A stretch of 40,191 nt of DNA from Nitrospira sp. UBA5699. Its GTDB lineage: Bacteria; Nitrospirota; Nitrospiria; Nitrospirales; Nitrospiraceae. The stretch covers positions 3,928 through 44,118 of the forward strand of contig DIHJ01000021.1 in the NCBI GenBank assembly GCA_002420105.1, in the 5' to 3' direction. Under the pieces are notes generated by a model. It searched no databases. It saw nothing but the letters and a program-made list of their open reading frames with translations, and was not told the DNA's origin. Position numbers and translations under genes: made by a program. Positions 39,433-40,191 of this stretch are shown here, one piece after another. Numbering within the stretch: the first letter of the stretch is position 1; each line of letters begins with the position of its first letter.

Positions 39433-39588
39433 GCGTCCTCCCTCATTGCAGCGTCACTTCGCAAGTATAGCGCAGCATTTCACCTTGTCGAGCAAAACCG
39501 CGGACTTCTCTCGGCAATGACGCGGCTTGATTGAGCGGTGCGGAAGCGCGATGAAGGGAAGAGATGAGCGCCTGCGGCGATGAAACGC

Positions 39589-39614
39589 ACCGGCCTCGCC
39601 GATGCGAGGCCGGT
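39589..39614 (-). terminator. Hairpin terminator after clpX
   Basis: A perfect 11-bp GC-rich stem (39589-39599 with 39604-39614) closes on a 4-nt loop, 40 bp after the clpX stop. Only a short T-run follows in the clpX direction, so it is probably a modest terminator. Confidence 0.55.
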
Positions 39615-39654
39615 ACTCTGGAGTCCGCAACGTAAACTATTGATTCTGCTGGGA

Positions 39655-40191
39655 TTAGGCTGTCTTGACGTCTTTGTCCTGCTCGAAGATCCGGATGGGC
39701 GGATGTTTCCCTAATATGGCATCCTCGGTGATGAGGACTTCTTTGATCTGCTTCTGGGACGGGGCGTCATACATCACGTCCAGCATGACTTCTTCCAGAA
39801 TAGCCCGGAGGCCCCGGGCCCCGGTCTTCTGCTGATACGCTTTCCGGGCGACGGCTCCCAGCGCGCCCTCGGTGAATTTGAGTTTCACCTTTTCAAAGGA
39901 GAGGAGCTTTTCATACTGCTTGGTCAGCGCGTTTCGCGGTTCGGTTAGGATCTTGACCAAGGCACGTTCATCGAGTTCATCCAGGGTTGCGACGACCGGC
40001 AGGCGCCCGACGAATTCCGGAATCAAGCCGTACTTGAGGAAATCTTCCGGTTGCACCTGCTCGAACAATTCGCCCAGCCGGACGTCGGCCCGGCCGCGGA
40101 TTTCCGCGCCGAATCCCATCGCCTTCCGGTTCAACCGTTGCTCGATGATCTGTTCCAGTCCGACGAACGCGCCGCCGCAGATGAACAGGAT
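39655..40191 (-). CDS. clpX: ATP-dependent Clp protease ATP-binding subunit ClpX (3' part)
   Basis: The C-terminal 178 residues of ClpX are present; the gene runs off the right edge of the window. Visible parts are the post-Walker-B segment (FICGGAFVGLE), the region LIPEFVGRLPVVATLDELDE with the arginine finger, and the small domain with sensor 2 (TGARGLRAILEEVMLDVMY). ClpX unfolds substrates for the ClpP peptidase. The N-terminal zinc domain and Walker A lie outside the window. Confidence 0.96.
   Translation of the reverse strand: MLFICGGAFVGLEQIIEQRLNRKAMGFGAEIRGRADVRLGELFEQVQPEDFLKYGLIPEFVGRLPVVATLDELDERALVKILTEPRNALTKQYEKLLSFEKVKLKFTEGALGAVARKAYQQKTGARGLRAILEEVMLDVMYDAPSQKQIKEVLITEDAILGKHPPIRIFEQDKDVKTA

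Noticed and set aside
1..40191. CRISPR arrays, insertion sequences, prophage or toxin-antitoxin genes
   Set aside because: None was seen: no regularly spaced repeats, transposase motifs or phage structural genes.

Overview
This is 40 kb of GC-rich bacterial chromosome with tightly packed genes. It carries no phage, IS, CRISPR or plasmid signature. The best guess is a Nitrospira-like member of the Nitrospirota. The main reason is a complex I cluster with two adjacent nuoM genes and a lengthened NuoL lateral helix, the '2M' complex I type reported for Nitrospira and a few other groups. Taxonomy is inferred from gene content, not from a marker gene.

Layout. (1) 1-2515: a possible structured RNA, pyrE, a small lipoprotein, a secreted rhodanese and a secreted phosphodiester glycosidase. 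(2) 2575-6155: a three-gene signalling unit on the minus strand, consisting of a CHASE3 histidine kinase, a single-domain response regulator and a receiver-kinase-receiver hybrid. (3) 6279-20146: complex I on the minus strand in the order nuoA-B-C-D-G-I-J-K-L-M-M-N. nuoE, nuoF and nuoH are absent. (4) 20147-25169: a 0.6 kb intergenic region, an OmpA-family envelope protein, a PriA homologue that has lost its helicase motifs, and a membrane protein. (5) 25262-31345: a LuxR-type regulator and tRNA-Leu(GAG) on the minus strand, back to back with a plus-strand run of a HAD phosphatase, queE, pepA, nagZ, a tandem Cys/His-repeat protein and a PsiE-like protein. (6) 31501-36605: an unknown Pro/Ala-tailed protein, an APC permease, a class-I glutamine amidotransferase-like hydrolase, two unknown proteins and an M24 peptidase. 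(7) 36727-40191: a TatA-like protein with a second amphipathic-helix copy, a HEAT-repeat lipoprotein, two PilZ-like paralogues and the 3' part of clpX.

How it fits together. The complex I has a quinone-reducing and proton-pumping core but no local NADH-input module (NuoE/F). In a nitrite or ammonia oxidiser this would suit reverse electron transport that uses proton motive force to reduce a low-potential carrier such as ferredoxin. That is inference. The extra NuoM and the longer NuoL helix would add an antiporter-like subunit. However, the second NuoM has lost the central lysine of its TM7 motif, so its pumping role is uncertain.

The most noteworthy items are the 2M complex I with a non-canonical second NuoM, the helicase-dead PriA, the TatA-like protein with a duplicated amphipathic helix, the tandem C...CCxH mini-domain protein, the PilZ pair with a glycine-substituted second motif, and the predicted three-way-junction RNA upstream of pyrE.
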